Source of the DNA: Thermogladius sp.
Lineage (GTDB): Archaea; Thermoproteota; Thermoprotei_A; Sulfolobales; Desulfurococcaceae
Direction of reading: 5' to 3'
Length of the DNA stretch: 5,809 nt
NCBI GenBank assembly: GCA_009904025.1
Contig: WYEE01000032.1
Span: 1 to 5,809, forward strand
The position numbers and the translations under genes are program-made. This document shows positions 5,770 to 5,809 of the stretch, piece after piece (positions within the stretch are counted from its first letter, which is position 1; each line of letters starts with the position of its first letter). Below the pieces are notes generated by a model, which saw only the letters and a list, made by a program, of their open reading frames with translations, was not told the origin of the DNA and did no database searches.

Positions 5770-5809
5770 GTCGTTACTCCGGGCAATCATACCTAGAGTG
5801 GTGACTCTT
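5756..5809 (+). CDS. N-terminus of a further gene in the moxR operon (partial)
   Basis: From the GTG at 5756 the frame stays open to the last base, giving 18 residues (MVNYKSLLRAIIPRVVTL). It overlaps the end of the DUF4129 gene by 14 bases in another frame and has a well-spaced GGTGA ribosome-binding site. The residues are basic and then hydrophobic, as expected for the edge of a membrane segment. Known MoxR/DUF4129 clusters often continue with a DUF58 protein or another membrane protein, so such a product is plausible, but nothing visible proves it. Confidence 0.5.
   Translation, partial: MVNYKSLLRAIIPRVVTL

Overview
The window looks like a piece of a hyperthermophilic crenarchaeon, probably a member of the Desulfurococcales. 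Arginine is mostly AGG/AGA and isoleucine often ATA. GTG and TTG starts are frequent, genes overlap by a few bases, and ribosome-binding sites are of the GGTG(A) type. A TTTTATATA promoter element sits in the one real intergenic gap. The gene content also fits: a myo-inositol-1-phosphate synthase, a zinc-LID adenylate kinase, an archaeal DUF2797 protein, an Lrp-like regulator, and a MoxR ATPase next to a DUF4129 membrane protein. The lineage is an inference from sequence style and not a database result.

Left block, 1-3091, plus strand: five tightly packed genes that look like one transcript. They are the last 19 codons of an unidentified gene, inositol-1-phosphate synthase (ATGA overlap), adenylate kinase (starts within about 10 bases), a 311-residue DUF2797 protein (14-base gap), and an 84-residue orphan (TTGA overlap). 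The synthase would supply inositol phosphate for archaeal inositol lipids or the thermoprotectant di-myo-inositol phosphate. The adenylate kinase balances adenine nucleotides. The DUF2797 protein has a Cys/His metal-binding cluster and a segment resembling the GIY-YIG nuclease core.

Middle, 3117-3641, minus strand: a 174-residue Lrp/AsnC-type regulator with an unusual Cys/His-rich C-terminal tail. It converges on the left block with a 25-base gap and diverges from the right block across 86 bases. That gap holds a perfect 10-bp inverted repeat lying on the regulator's own start codon and predicted transcription start, and one near-symmetric TATA element that could serve both directions.

Right block, 3728 to the window end, plus strand: a MoxR AAA+ ATPase, a DUF4129 protein with a repeat-rich extracytoplasmic domain carrying eight N-glycosylation sequons, and the first 18 codons of a further gene. 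This resembles the widespread MoxR/DUF58/DUF4129 clusters, thought to work in assembly or activation of cell-envelope proteins. The most interesting inference is that the metal-tailed regulator controls itself, and perhaps this operon, through the inverted repeat. No mobile element, CRISPR array, tRNA or rRNA was seen.
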